From Streptomyces canus (GTDB taxonomy: Bacteria; Actinomycetota; Actinomycetes; Streptomycetales; Streptomycetaceae): 64,000 nt of DNA. Position numbers and translations under genes: made by a program. The stretch covers positions 806,001 to 870,000 of the forward strand of contig NZ_JAUSWW010000001.1 in assembly GCF_030815415.1 (NCBI RefSeq), in the 5' to 3' direction. Below are positions 7,910 to 16,912 of this stretch, piece by piece. The notes under the pieces were generated by a model, which searched no databases, was not told the origin of the DNA, and was given only the letters and a program-made list of their open reading frames with translations. The stretch's first letter is position 1, and each line of letters begins with the position of its first letter.

Positions 7910-9080
7910 GCCTCCTCCTCATCCGCGAATGCGCCGGGCGATCCCGGTCGCCCTGCCCATCAGCCATTCGAGCGGCCCCCGCCTGGAAGAAGCGGGACCA
8001 GATGGTGGCGAGGACGGTGACGGACGCGATGAAGCCGAGCAGGACGCACAGGGACGCGATGGTCTGGTCTTCTGTGTTCAGGAGCCAGATGGCGACGATG
8101 TGGTAGACGTACGCCGTCAGTGACATCGAGCCGACCGCGATGACGGGCCTGGCCAGGCGGCACAGCCGGGGGAAGGCGCCCATGGCGACCAGCCACGCGG
8201 TGATCACCACGATCGCCACACCCGTGGCGGCCACAATGGACAGGGTCGCCTCGCTGTGCGGGGCGGAGGCCAGCATCCCGGCGGGGGCGTCGCCGAAGAT
8301 GCCGATGCTGTCGGGCGATACGGATGACACCGACGACATGCCCGGCCCCTCTTCGGCTTTCCGGACGGCTTCGGCGGCACCGGGTACGAGGCGCAGTGCC
8401 AGCCAGGAGCCGCCATAGCCGGTGGCGGCGAGGGCAACGCCGGTGAGGGCAAGGCGTATGCGTACGGCGGTGGCGGCCAGGTCGCAGCGGGCGACCGCTA
8501 TACCGGCGATGACGAACGGGACCCAGGTCAGGGCCGGATAGCCGCCGGTGAAGAACAGCGAGACGGGGCCATCGGCCTCGCCGTAGGAGAGGAAGACGCG
8601 GCCGCCGACCACTGGCTTCAGCGCGTACAACAACTGCGGGCCCACCAGGGCCCAGCCCACCGCGATCAGCGCCAACGGCATGGCGGCCAGCCGGTACAGC
8701 GGGAGCACGAGCAGGAAGAACAGCCCGTGGAAGGCGAGGCGCGGCACGACCGGGGTGCCGGTCAAAGTCAGGGCGGTGCCCAGGGCCATCAGGATCACGG
8801 CCCGGATGATCACCTTGGCGACGGCCTGGCGGCCATCCAACCCGGCCTTCGGTGTGCGGCGTCCGGCGATGAGGGCGACCGAGAAGCCGGCCAGGACGGC
8901 GAACAGAGCGGAGGAACGGCCCTGCGCCAGCTCCACCAGGTAACCGATGACACCGTCCTGGCCCGGGGCGGGGCCGACGTGAACCGCGTACATGCCGAGT
9001 GCGCAGTCCACCGGCGGCTCGCCCTCTCCCACAGAGGGGCCGGGCATCCGGTAGTCCTGCCTCGGACTGGCCGCGCGCAC
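7910..9080 (-). pseudogene. DUF418/acyltransferase-like polytopic membrane protein, frameshifted
   Basis: The body has many hydrophobic segments and family-like stretches such as GMYAVHVGP, GRSSALFAVLAGFSVALI and MSLTAYVYHIVAIW, typical of DUF418/DUF1624 membrane acyltransferase-like proteins. The conserved tail RRGPLEWLMGRATGIARRIR is found, but in a different frame, ending near 7912, so a frameshift lies near 7980. The N-terminus also looks damaged: the usual VDxARGxAxxGMY run is shortened to VDCALGMY. Function in this family is poorly known; transfer of acyl groups across the membrane is the common guess. Confidence 0.65.
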
Positions 9081-9328
9081 CGCCCGCGCCCAGTCTGACG
9101 ACCTCTACGACCCGTCAGCGAACGACAGGGCCGGTCCCTGATCATCACCAGCAACCGGGCGCCCAGCGGCTGGCATCCCCTCTTCCTCAGCCCCGTTGCG
9201 CCGAGTCGCTGCTGGGCCGGCTGATCAACGCAAGCCACCAGGTCATCATGAACGGTCCCACCCAGCGACCCAACATGCATCTCGGAAGGGGAAGTTAGTC
9301 TCACAACGCCAACATCAAGGAGGTTCGG

Positions 9329-9697
9329 ATGCTGCAAGGAGTACTGATCGCCGAAAGCCTACGAGTCGGGGCCCAGCTGACTGGGATCCCTCTGCAGATC
9401 ACCAAATTGTCGCGGGTCGAGATGACGGACCCCGGGGATCATCAGCCACGGCACTGGACACTCCTGGAATTTTCCGCCGAGGAGTCCGCCGCCCAGCGGC
9501 TCGCGGATCAGCTCTCTTCCTGCCTCGCCTCATCTGGGGGTTGGTACGCCGACTTCCACACCGCTGACGATACGTTCGTGATCTTTGCCAACAAGGTCTT
9601 CCGGTACCCCCGCGGGCAAGCCGAGGGCCGCAGCGAAGCACAGCAATATGGACGCTCCGTCGGCGTCCCCGAGCCGCAGCTGGACTGGCAGGTCTGA
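9329..9697 (+). CDS. Conserved hypothetical protein
   Basis: The 122-residue soluble protein has an excellent AAGGAGG ribosome site ahead of the ATG. Visible stretches include HWTLLEFSAEESAAQRLADQ, WYADFHTADDTFVIFANKVF and YGRSVGVPEPQLDW. The alternating hydrophobic/charged pattern suggests a compact alpha-beta fold. No catalytic motif or membrane segment is seen. I associate this layout with small conserved actinomycete proteins of unknown function. It is flanked by a pseudogene and a transposase remnant, so it is an intact island in an eroded zone. Confidence 0.75.
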   Translation: MLQGVLIAESLRVGAQLTGIPLQITKLSRVEMTDPGDHQPRHWTLLEFSAEESAAQRLADQLSSCLASSGGWYADFHTADDTFVIFANKVFRYPRGQAEGRSEAQQYGRSVGVPEPQLDWQV

Positions 9698-9741
9698 CCT
9701 AGGTCCGCGAGAGCGGGGCCGACTCCAGGCCCCTCAGCCTG

Positions 9742-10028
9742 GAGAAATTCGAGACCACGCTCAATGAGTCGATCAACGATGCCGGTTGGGGGTGTTCCTG
9801 AGGATCCTGCACGCCAAGGCTCAAAGCGCCGGACGGCAAGTGATCGCCGTGGACCCCCGCAACACCTCCCGCACCTGCCCCGAATGCGGACACACCGCCA
9901 AGGAGAACCGGCCCACACAGGAAAAGTTCCACTGCCTCGCCTGCGGCCACACCGCATACGCCGACACGGTCGGGGCGATCAACGTTCTACGGGCCGGGCT
10001 GGTCCGTCGCAACGCCAGCCCGGCGTAA
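9742..10028 (+). pseudogene. TnpB (IS200/IS605) C-terminal remnant with zinc ribbon
   Basis: The end of a TnpB nuclease is visible: VIAVDPRNTSRTCPECGHTA, then CLACGHTAYADTVGAINVL. Two CxxC pairs form the zinc ribbon and the final Asp of the RuvC-like site is in YADTVGAIN. Upstream, ESINDAGWG connects only after removing one G near 9790, and everything before about 9742 is lost. It cannot encode an active nuclease. The stop is followed within 10 nt by a hairpin typical of the element's right end. Confidence 0.75.
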
Positions 10029-10034
10029 CGAGAA

Positions 10035-10054
10035 GCCCCCGGCTTCAGCCGGGG
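10035..10054 (+). mobile_element. Right-end hairpin of an IS200/IS605-type element
   Basis: GCCCCCGGCT-TC-AGCCGGGG lies just after the TnpB stop codon. This position and shape match the right-end imperfect hairpin of IS605-group elements and the 3' scaffold of the guide (omega) RNA. Sequence after GGAGTCAC at about 10063 would be the former target flank. Confidence 0.6.
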
Positions 10055-10218
10055 AGGAGTCACTCTCAACCACGCGGAGCTGACCATGCCGCGGCTGGTC
10101 CCGGCGCAAGCCAACTCTCGGGGCCACTTCAGGGCTCTGGCAGCGATCACGGGGAGCCGTCACGGTCGTTGACCTGAAACCCACGCTCGAGAACGACCGG
10201 CACCGACGGGCGGGTCTC

Positions 10219-11052
10219 TCAACGGAAGATGTCGGCGTTCTCCGCGGCCCACTGCTGGAACGGTCTCGCCGGGAACCCGGTGAGCCGTGCCACCGTGTCG
10301 CGCACCATCAACAGCTCGTCATTGACGTCGCCGCCCGTGACGTCGAGCACCGCCTCCGCCGCCTCGGCCCCGAAGACCGCGGCCATCTGGGCGTGAGCCT
10401 CCTGCCGGCTGATCTCCTGGAAGGGCACGTCCCGACCGAGTGCTGCGGCGATGGCCTCGACCTGCTGCCGGGGCGTCACCGGCTCCGGGCCGGTCAGGGC
10501 ATACGTCCTTCCATGGTGACCGGGCTCGGTCAGCGCCACCCGCGCCACCGAGGCGATGTCCGCGGGGTGGATCGTGGGCAACCCGGTATCCGCGTACGGC
10601 GCACGCACCCCCGCGCCAGCGCGGATCGACGTCGCCCACATCGAAGCGTTCGAGGCGAACTGCGTCGGCCGCAAAATCGTCCAGGCCATACCGCTGTCCT
10701 GCAACAGCCGCTCCACCGTCAGGTTCTCGCCGGCCGGACCCAGGCGCGGATGGGTCTGGACCGTGATGGACGACACCAGCACCACATGCGCCACACCCGC
10801 CAGCCTGGCGGCATCCAGGATGTCGGCATCCGAGCCCAGGCGCGACACGAGGAACAGCGAGCGAACCCCGTCCAGAGCGGACTTCAATGACTCCGGGTCC
10901 GCGAAATCACCCTCAACGACCTCGGCCCCTTCGGGGAACGCGGCCCGTGCGGCGTCGCGGGTGAATCCTCTCAGCGGCCCCGCACCACCTCCACCCAACT
11001 CCCCCAGCAGCGCACTTCCTATGTTCCCGGTGGCACCGGTCACGAGGATCAT
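10219..11052 (-). CDS. NmrA-type NAD(P)-binding oxidoreductase
   Basis: The 277-residue atypical short-chain dehydrogenase has the N-terminal nucleotide motif VTGATGNIG (about 4-12) and then VVEGDFADPESL, the usual acidic site for the adenine ribose or nicotinamide region. LRPTQFASN sits where the active-site segment lies. The classical YxxxK catalytic pair is not evident, as in NmrA/QOR2-like proteins that act as quinone reductases or redox sensors. AGGAGG precedes the ATG. Substrate unknown. Confidence 0.85.
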   Translation of the reverse strand: MILVTGATGNIGSALLGELGGGGAGPLRGFTRDAARAAFPEGAEVVEGDFADPESLKSALDGVRSLFLVSRLGSDADILDAARLAGVAHVVLVSSITVQTHPRLGPAGENLTVERLLQDSGMAWTILRPTQFASNASMWATSIRAGAGVRAPYADTGLPTIHPADIASVARVALTEPGHHGRTYALTGPEPVTPRQQVEAIAAALGRDVPFQEISRQEAHAQMAAVFGAEAAEAVLDVTGGDVNDELLMVRDTVARLTGFPARPFQQWAAENADIFR

Positions 11053-12114
11053 CAGCGCGTCCTCCTGTCATCAGACGATCAACTCGAAGACACGCTAAAA
11101 ACTCAACCGCACTTCAGGTCAAGGAAAACTCCCCAGCCCTCCCCCACCGCCAGCAATACCCCCGAACACCCCGGCACTTCACGCCGGAGACTGCTCCCCT
11201 CTGAACTTGTTCCTCAAGGTCTGAGCCTGGTGAGTCCTTCGGGGAAGGGGCGTCCGTCTCTCCTACTACAGTCCGGTTCGTGACCGATGCTGCCCTCCGC
11301 ACTGCTGCGGATGACGATGCGCTTCTGGATAGGCTGCGCGCCCACGCAGCGGGCGCGGCGGATGGTGTCCCGCCAAGTGGTGTAGAGGACCTAGCCATTT
11401 GAGCCCGAATGCAGCTCACCACCACCTGGCGCACGAGCGCCAGGATCCGCTCCCGATGCTGCTCTCGGCGGTTGACGCCGATCCGCGGCAACGCTTCCGG
11501 GGCACCGGACCATGCCCTGCGGAGTCCCGAACTCCGCACCTCTACCCCACTGCGCGGGACACGATCGCGCGGCGGGCGTGGTGCCCTCCGCTGGCTGTCT
11601 CCCGGACGAGCTCTTTCCGCCACTCGCGATGGCCGAGGTCGAGTGGCGGAACGCAAGCTCGGGTATCGGCTGCCCTCGCCGCTCCGCTCCGCTCCGGCGC
11701 ATCTACACCGAAATCGGTGACGGGGGGTTCGGGCCCGAAGGCGGCCTGGCCTCGCTGACGCCGCACCGAATTCCGCACTGGAATGCAGCGACTTGCCTTG
11801 CGCAACAACCATCCACGCCGAGCGCCCGGGACGGAGGCCGGCGGCGTCGTGGTTCTTCCTGACGGACGTCGGCTGCACCATGGTGATGTGGAAAGCCCCG
11901 AACCCGCCCTCGCTGCCTCGGATCTGCACGTGGTGATGTGCTGTGCGATGTGCACTATTACCTGTACGCGGTGCTGAGCTGCACTGTTCGTTGGGGAATC
12001 GAACCCCCGCGTTGCTCTTCACGCGCCAGGAGTGGGCTGGAAACCGCCAGCCCTCGGTGTGTGCACGCCTCCGAAGCAGCTACCTGCTCCACACATTCCA
12101 GCTTGCTGGACTCC
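11053..12114. other. About 1 kb without a convincing gene
   Basis: Long overlapping open frames exist on both strands but are Arg/Ser/Pro-rich with no family signature, as expected for high-GC noncoding DNA. One short plus-strand frame near 11277-11400 has coding-like composition but no start or homologue I can name. A tRNA T-arm-like sequence near 12000 is discussed under rejected items. Confidence 0.5.
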
Positions 12115-12585
12115 TCAGTCCAGCAAGTCGACCTCCCAGTTCGTACGCTGGATCCGCACGTCGACCTCGCGGATCTCCCGGGCGACGGCATCCGCCTGAC
12201 CGCGCAGTTCCGCGACCGGAAGCGCTGAAAGCATCATCAGCTCGGACCGGAGCTGTCGGCCATATCCCCGCTCTCCCGTACCCGCCGCCGCGTCCGCCGC
12301 CGCGGTGAGCACAGAGTGACGCAAGCGCAGGACGTCCCGGCGTGCGAGGGCATCGGTGAGCGTGCCGTCCGCACCCATCTCCACAGCGGCATTGGTCCGG
12401 TTGATCCGCCGGATCAACGTTTCCAGAGCCTCCAGCACCTCACCGGCCTCAGCCAGCAGCTGAGCTGCATCCTCGGCGGGCGTCTCCCCTTCCTGGTACC
12501 GCGCACTGCTGACGACGCGCGCTCTCAGCTGTTCTACACGGCGCGTCGCCTCCGCACGTTCTGCCAGCGCCTCAGCAAGCTTCAC
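12115..12585 (-). CDS. DIP1984-family protein
   Basis: The 156-residue, mostly helical protein begins VKLAEALAERAEATRRVEQL and ends RIQRTNWEVDLLD, features I associate with the DIP1984 (septicolysin-like) family. A leucine- and glutamate-rich coiled-coil run fills the first half. GTG 12585 is chosen because a GGAGG site lies 8 nt upstream and the family normally starts MKLAEAL. The longer frame to 12705 has unrelated sequence. Its biochemical role is unknown. Confidence 0.8.
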   Translation of the reverse strand: MKLAEALAERAEATRRVEQLRARVVSSARYQEGETPAEDAAQLLAEAGEVLEALETLIRRINRTNAAVEMGADGTLTDALARRDVLRLRHSVLTAAADAAAGTGERGYGRQLRSELMMLSALPVAELRGQADAVAREIREVDVRIQRTNWEVDLLD

Positions 12586-13345
12586 CGTCTTCACCTCCCC
12601 CTCCATGAGCCCGCACGAGTATACGAGTGCGAACCGGCTCATACGCATCTGGGTTTCGATCCGCCACAGCTCTGACCAGCCACGGGAGTGAGAGCGGACA
12701 GCCACTCAGAGCGCCGGGGAAAGGAATCCGACAGCGCAGCGAGAACGACTGGAGACGGCCGTGGTCCGCCCCACCGCGGCCGCAAGCACCTCCGCGCCTT
12801 CAACGTCGTGGCTGTCGAACAGCCGGCCACGGCCAGGCGACTTCCCCGCCGAGCTCACGTCGCGATCGGTCGGTACTGCAGAGCCTCATCGACGATCTGC
12901 GGCCATCAGAACTCTGCGAACGATCTCAATCCCATGGTCGTGACCGGTCATCGCGTTGAAGGCGCTGACGTCACCGGTCACTACGCGCCCCACCCACAGC
13001 CGCGCCCCGGAAGTGGGGCAGAGCCAGCGGGACGTAACCGCCGCCAGTGGCCATGCGCCCGCGGAGGAAGGGGGAATCGTCCCAGACGCGGACGGCGCTC
13101 CCGTGCGGCGCGGGCGCTCCCACTCGTGCAGCGTTGGCGTTGCGCCCGTGTGCCAACTTTGCGCTCCAACTGCTCCGCAGAACGATCCTGCTCCTATGAC
13201 ACACGGCGGCCCGGACGGGCCCTACTCAGACCGGAGTTGAGTACGTCTGCTCATACCCCAAGCCCGGCGCGCGGCCAGTATTGGTGCAACGGCGCAGCCC
13301 AGAGCGTCGGTTCACCGCACCGGATTTCGAATAGGGGAATTCCTC
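12586..13345. other. 760 nt without a recognisable gene
   Basis: Open frames on both strands lack family features and codon bias. Short pieces look like scrambled coding remnants, but none is identifiable. The promoter of the DUF5707 gene should lie in the last 100 nt. Confidence 0.45.
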
Positions 13346-13798
13346 ATGTCTCGACGTGTCGTTCTGTCCGTAGCCGCTGGTGTCGTCGTCCTCGGAGGTG
13401 CCGGAGCCTACGCCCTCGCCTACGCCGGAGAGCAGCCTCCCGCCATCGCGCACAGCGCCGCCCGGTACACCACCCCCGCCGAGGACCGCAGCGGCTCGTT
13501 GACCTTCACCACCGACGTCACGGCCTCCTCCGGCGTCAAGGACGTGAAGGTCCTGGCCTGGCCGGCGAACTCGTCCTTCGCCAAGCAGGGGCTGACCGCC
13601 AAGGACATGGCCGCCGTCGAGTCGGCCCACTGCAAGTCCTCCGGTGGGGACACCGTGCGCTGCACCTACAAGGTCGCCGTCACTCGCGAGGAAGCCGACG
13701 CGTCCCCGCGTGGTTTGTGGCACGTCGCCGTCCTGGCCACCGCCAAGGACGGCGACACGACGCTGGACACCAAGGCGGCCGACTTCAACGTCGGCTGA
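13346..13798 (+). CDS. Secreted DUF5707-type protein
   Basis: The 150-residue protein has an N-terminal signal (MSRRVVLSVAAGVVVLGGAG, cleavage probably after AYA). The exported domain contains SLTFTTDVTASSGVKDVKVL and RGLWHVAVLATAKDGDTTL, a beta-rich immunoglobulin-like pattern, with one Cys pair (HCKSS and VRCTYK) that may form a disulphide. It matches my memory of streptomycete DUF5707 extracellular proteins, whose function is unknown. It stands alone on the plus strand; the next gene follows after about 100 nt. Confidence 0.75.
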   Translation: MSRRVVLSVAAGVVVLGGAGAYALAYAGEQPPAIAHSAARYTTPAEDRSGSLTFTTDVTASSGVKDVKVLAWPANSSFAKQGLTAKDMAAVESAHCKSSGGDTVRCTYKVAVTREEADASPRGLWHVAVLATAKDGDTTLDTKAADFNVG

Positions 13799-13899
13799 TC
13801 CCGACGCGGACGTCTTGGCTTTTCGCTGCCTCCCGCTGACACGGCCTCAGCCCCCGTGACAGGGTGCGGTGATCGGATTCGGCAGACGAAGGGGCTTCC

Positions 13900-14472
13900 G
13901 TGGAAGTACAGATGTGGGACGCGCTGGTCAAGGTGGCGAAGAGCGCCTACGCCGCCGGCCTGGGCGAGGGGGCGGTGCCGCGCCCGCTCATCATGCCGCT
14001 CGTCGGCGGCGAGCTGGTCGGGATGATCTGGGCCCGCCCTCTCAAGGTCGGCGAAGACGCACTCACCGGGATCGCGCAGCTCTCGAACATCGCCGCGGCA
14101 GCCCGCGCGGACGAGGTCGTTCTCACGTGGGAGACCCACGACGTCGCCACTGCCTGCGAGCTGCCCATCGTCGGCCCGGCCCCGTGCCTGAACATGGTCC
14201 TCGCCACCCCCGACCAGCATGTGCTGCACCAGTTCCCCTACACCGAACAGCTTCTGTCCCGCAGCCCCGAGGGCTGGGCATCAGTCGCTCCCGACTGGCT
14301 GCCGACCCCCGCACCGCAGCCCGGTGCCGAGCTCGTGCCACCGATTCAAGCCGCAGTGAACTACGCCTTCACTCCGATCGAGCTGAACCACCCCGACCCG
14401 TTCGGCGTCACCGTCGTACTGATGGAAGAGGACGGCTACCGGGTACGCCTGACCGAAGCGTTCACCCGCTGA
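13900..14472 (+). CDS. Conserved hypothetical protein
   Basis: The 190-residue cytoplasmic protein has good streptomycete codon bias and starts at GTG 13900 or ATG 13912. Segments include MPLVGGELVGMIWARPLKVG and DEVVLTWETHDVATACELP. No signal peptide, membrane helix or catalytic motif is visible. I recognise no characterised family. Confidence 0.7.
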   Translation: MEVQMWDALVKVAKSAYAAGLGEGAVPRPLIMPLVGGELVGMIWARPLKVGEDALTGIAQLSNIAAAARADEVVLTWETHDVATACELPIVGPAPCLNMVLATPDQHVLHQFPYTEQLLSRSPEGWASVAPDWLPTPAPQPGAELVPPIQAAVNYAFTPIELNHPDPFGVTVVLMEEDGYRVRLTEAFTR

Positions 14473-14641
14473 TCAGGCGCAGCATCACAACGGCACTGCC
14501 GTGGAGCAGATGATCAATTGGGGCCAGATCCCGGCACCGTCCACGGCTTCGCCATGTCCGACACCCATGGCTTGAACTCCGTCGCGCTGCGGCTTCACAG
14601 GACCGAGTGCGCCCAGCAATCCAGGTCCGTGTAGAGTACAC

Positions 14642-14664
14642 GCCCGTGAACTGCCGTCACGGGC
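14642..14664. promoter_or_regulatory. Perfect inverted repeat upstream of a GNAT gene
   Basis: GCCCGTGA-N7-TCACGGGC forms 8-bp perfect arms about 40 nt before the acetyltransferase start. It is a good candidate for a dimeric regulator's operator; no adjacent regulator gene points to its owner. Confidence 0.45.
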
Positions 14665-14702
14665 CCCTTAATTCGGTGGCAGTATCCGGCTGGCCTTGGA
14701 CA

Positions 14703-15218
14703 ATGCCATCCATGCATATCCGAGCCGTGCGCCTGGACGAACTGACCGCCCTCCAGGACATCGAGAGGGCCGCCGGCGAGTGCTTCCGGGATATCGGCAT
14801 GCCGGAGATTGCCGACGACGAGCCGCTCACGGTCAGTGAGCTTGTCCGTTACCACCACGCCAGGATGGCCTGGGTCGCGGCCACCGACGCCGACACCCCG
14901 GTCGCCTATCTGATCGCCGACCGCGTCGACGGGAACCTCCACATCGAGCAGGTTTCGGTACACCCGGACAGCGCGCGCCGCGGCATCGGACGGCTGCTGC
15001 TGGACCATCTGGCAGCCCAGGCCACGAGCCAGGGAGCGCCCGCACTGACCCTCACCACGTTCACCGAGGTCCCGTGGAACGCCCCCTACTACGCGCGCTT
15101 GGGATTCCGGATCCTGGACGACAGCAGGCACACTCCCGGTCTGCGGGAGATCCGTCGGCGCGAAGCGGCGCACGGCCTGGACCGGTGGCCGCGGGCCTGC
15201 ATGCGCCGGGAGCTGTGA
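14703..15218 (+). CDS. GNAT-family N-acetyltransferase
   Basis: The 171-residue protein begins MPSMHIRAVRLDELTALQDI. It shows the GNAT core: VAYLIADRVDGNLHIEQVSV (beta 4) and HPDSARRGIGRLLLDHL, with the RRGIGR acetyl-CoA pyrophosphate loop, then APYYARLGFRIL near the end. The family transfers acetyl from acetyl-CoA to amino groups of small molecules or proteins. ATG 14703 or 14712 are both possible; neither has a strong ribosome site. Confidence 0.85.
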   Translation: MPSMHIRAVRLDELTALQDIERAAGECFRDIGMPEIADDEPLTVSELVRYHHARMAWVAATDADTPVAYLIADRVDGNLHIEQVSVHPDSARRGIGRLLLDHLAAQATSQGAPALTLTTFTEVPWNAPYYARLGFRILDDSRHTPGLREIRRREAAHGLDRWPRACMRREL

Positions 15219-15338
15219 CACATCGGTGCCGCCACGGTGCACGGTGGCTGTCCGGGCTGCGCGCGACCACCAAGCTGTGCGGATCATCCGTCGGGGCAGC
15301 GGTTCACCCACAGTGGCACCACCCACGCCGACCACAAA

Positions 15339-15437
15339 GTGCAAGTCAGCATGATCCGCCAGTACACCCTCTGGCGGATCCGTCACGCCGACGACCTGCG
15401 TCTACGCGTCGTCGTCGACAGGACCAACGTTGTCTGA
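15339..15437 (+). mobile_element. IS630-like transposase C-terminal remnant
   Basis: The frame ending at 15437 reads VSMIRQYTLWRIRHADDLRL then RVVVDRTNVV. It resembles the last helix of IS630-family transposases (IRxYIxWRNxHAxDxxLR...). Nothing upstream is recognisable, so this is a short relic. It overlaps the 3' end of the minus-strand membrane pseudogene. Confidence 0.4.
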
Positions 15438-16002
15438 CGCGGCACCAGCCACCCGATGGCTTGCCCGCTGCCTTTTCCGCTCCATCCAGTAGCCGACCGC
15501 GGTTGCGCCCAGGAGACAGAGTCCCGCGAAAACCCCGCTGAAGAGCCAGCTGACCGGGGTGCCTTTGGCGCTTTCCACACCCCAGAAGAAGACCCACAGC
15601 ACGCCCCATCCCAGGCACAGGTATGCAAGGGTTCGTCCGAGCCCGCCGGGAGTCGGACGGTGTGCGGGCGGACGGGGGACGGGGGTGTGGCCGACGCGCT
15701 CGTACTGGAATTGCGTCAGGCGCTCCAGCCGTAGGCACAGCGCGAAGAACAGCGTCAGGCCGGTGCCCAAGGACCGCCTGCAAGAACCGCGTTCCGTCGG
15801 TGAATGCCCCGAAGGTCATGCCGGCCAGCACTGCGAGCGGAACCGCCAGGACAGCCGCGGAGCGCAGCGGGTGGCTGGCGACGCGAACCGCGAGAGGCGG
15901 CAGGATTGCCGTCGCTGCACGGTCAACCGGCAGCGTCCTCCCAAACGGCCCGGATTCGGGGCAGTCAGCGTCCGCACGCCGCCACGGACGCCTGACGCCG
16001 AC
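15402..16002 (-). pseudogene. Four-helix membrane protein, single-base frameshift
   Basis: The first part (SHPLRSAAVLAVPLAVLAGM, FTDGTRFLQAVLG) and the second part (GTGLTLFFALCLRLERLTQF, YLCLGWGVLWVFFWGVESA, FSGVFAGLCLLGATAVGYWM) are in two frames that join cleanly at VLGTGLTLFF if one base is restored near 15770. It would be a roughly 200-residue protein with about four membrane helices and a charged tail. I do not know the family. A real mutation or a sequencing error are both possible. Confidence 0.55.
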
Positions 16003-16085
16003 GCCCGCTGCACCGGCAGCGGGGTTTGGCACGCACGACCGCAGCGGTGACAGGGGTACTACGGATGGCCGGTCACACAGGGCTG

Positions 16086-16805
16086 CTACGTCCGCGGTGT
16101 GATGCCCAAGGAGCGGATGAGCTGGGTCAGTTCTTCGCGGAACAGCTTCTCCGGGCTGAGGGCCTGGGTCTGCAGGTGGCCGTAGATCTCCAGTGACACC
16201 AGGCCATACAGATGGCTCCAGATGCGCAGGGCCAGGGCCACGGCGGCCGGCGGCAGTTCGGGGAAGGCCGGGCGGACCTTGTCCAATAGGCCCGGGTCGA
16301 AGTCGGACCACTCGAAGCCGCTGTCCATGTAACGGAGTTCGGCCTGCGGCCAGGCAGCGGCTGCGAGAGCGGTGATCCCGGTGCAGACGCGGTGGGCGGC
16401 GTCCGGGGCGGCACCACCTTCGGGGGGCCGGTAGCCGGGGACGGGATCGCCGTAGATGAGGCGGAATCCCTCCGGGTTGGTCAGCGCCCAGTCCCTGAAG
16501 GCGCAGGCCCACGCCTGGATCCGGGCGGCCGGGTCGTGCGCGGGGGTGGCCTCCCATGCGGTGTCCACCGTGTCGGCAAGCGAGGTGTAGACGCTGTTGA
16601 TCAGCGTGGTGACCAAGTCGTCGCGAGTGGCGAAGTATCCGTAGATGGCGTTGGCCGTCATGCCCATCTCGCGGGCGATGGCCCGCAGCGTGATGGCGTC
16701 GGGCCCGCCCGACGCCATCAGCTCCAGCGCGACCCTCTTGATCTCGGCAGTCGTCTCCGCGCGCAGCCGCTCGCGGCGCCCCTTAGTGCTTCCCACGCTT
16801 CCCAT
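16086..16805 (-). CDS. TetR-family transcriptional repressor
   Basis: The 239-residue protein has an N-terminal TetR helix-turn-helix (IKRVALELMASGGPDAITLR, then MGMTANAIYGYFATRDDLV). A ligand domain with the WHG-type C-terminal pattern (YGLVSLEIYGHLQTQ) follows. It is divergent from an NAD(P)-binding oxidoreductase gene across a 107-nt gap, so it most likely represses that gene and itself in response to a small hydrophobic molecule. Effector unknown. Confidence 0.9.
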   Translation of the reverse strand: MGSVGSTKGRRERLRAETTAEIKRVALELMASGGPDAITLRAIAREMGMTANAIYGYFATRDDLVTTLINSVYTSLADTVDTAWEATPAHDPAARIQAWACAFRDWALTNPEGFRLIYGDPVPGYRPPEGGAAPDAAHRVCTGITALAAAAWPQAELRYMDSGFEWSDFDPGLLDKVRPAFPELPPAAVALALRIWSHLYGLVSLEIYGHLQTQALSPEKLFREELTQLIRSLGITPRT

Positions 16806-16912
16806 GACCCCTCACTTTACAGCGTCACAATATTGAGCCCTGTATTTTTACTTCACGCCGTATAGTTTCTTCATGCCGTGCGAAAGCAGACGGCGCTACC
16901 CAGGGGAGAGCT
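16806..16912. promoter_or_regulatory. Divergent TetR/oxidoreductase promoter region
   Basis: This AT-richer gap holds a TATAGT box at 16861-16866 and a direct repeat CTTCAYGCCG at 16851-16860 and 16869-16878. Either could be part of the repressor's binding site. Confidence 0.45.

Noticed and set aside
11990..12030. tRNA-like T-arm (reverse strand CGGGGGTTCGATTCCCC)
   Set aside because: The T-loop is good, but no acceptor or D-arm partner can be placed at tRNA distances, and the hairpin upstream does not give a 7-nt anticodon loop. At most it is a tRNA fragment or chance.
12688..13839. 383-codon plus-strand open frame
   Set aside because: Arg/Pro/His-rich composition, overlaps the DUF5707 gene in another frame, no motif.
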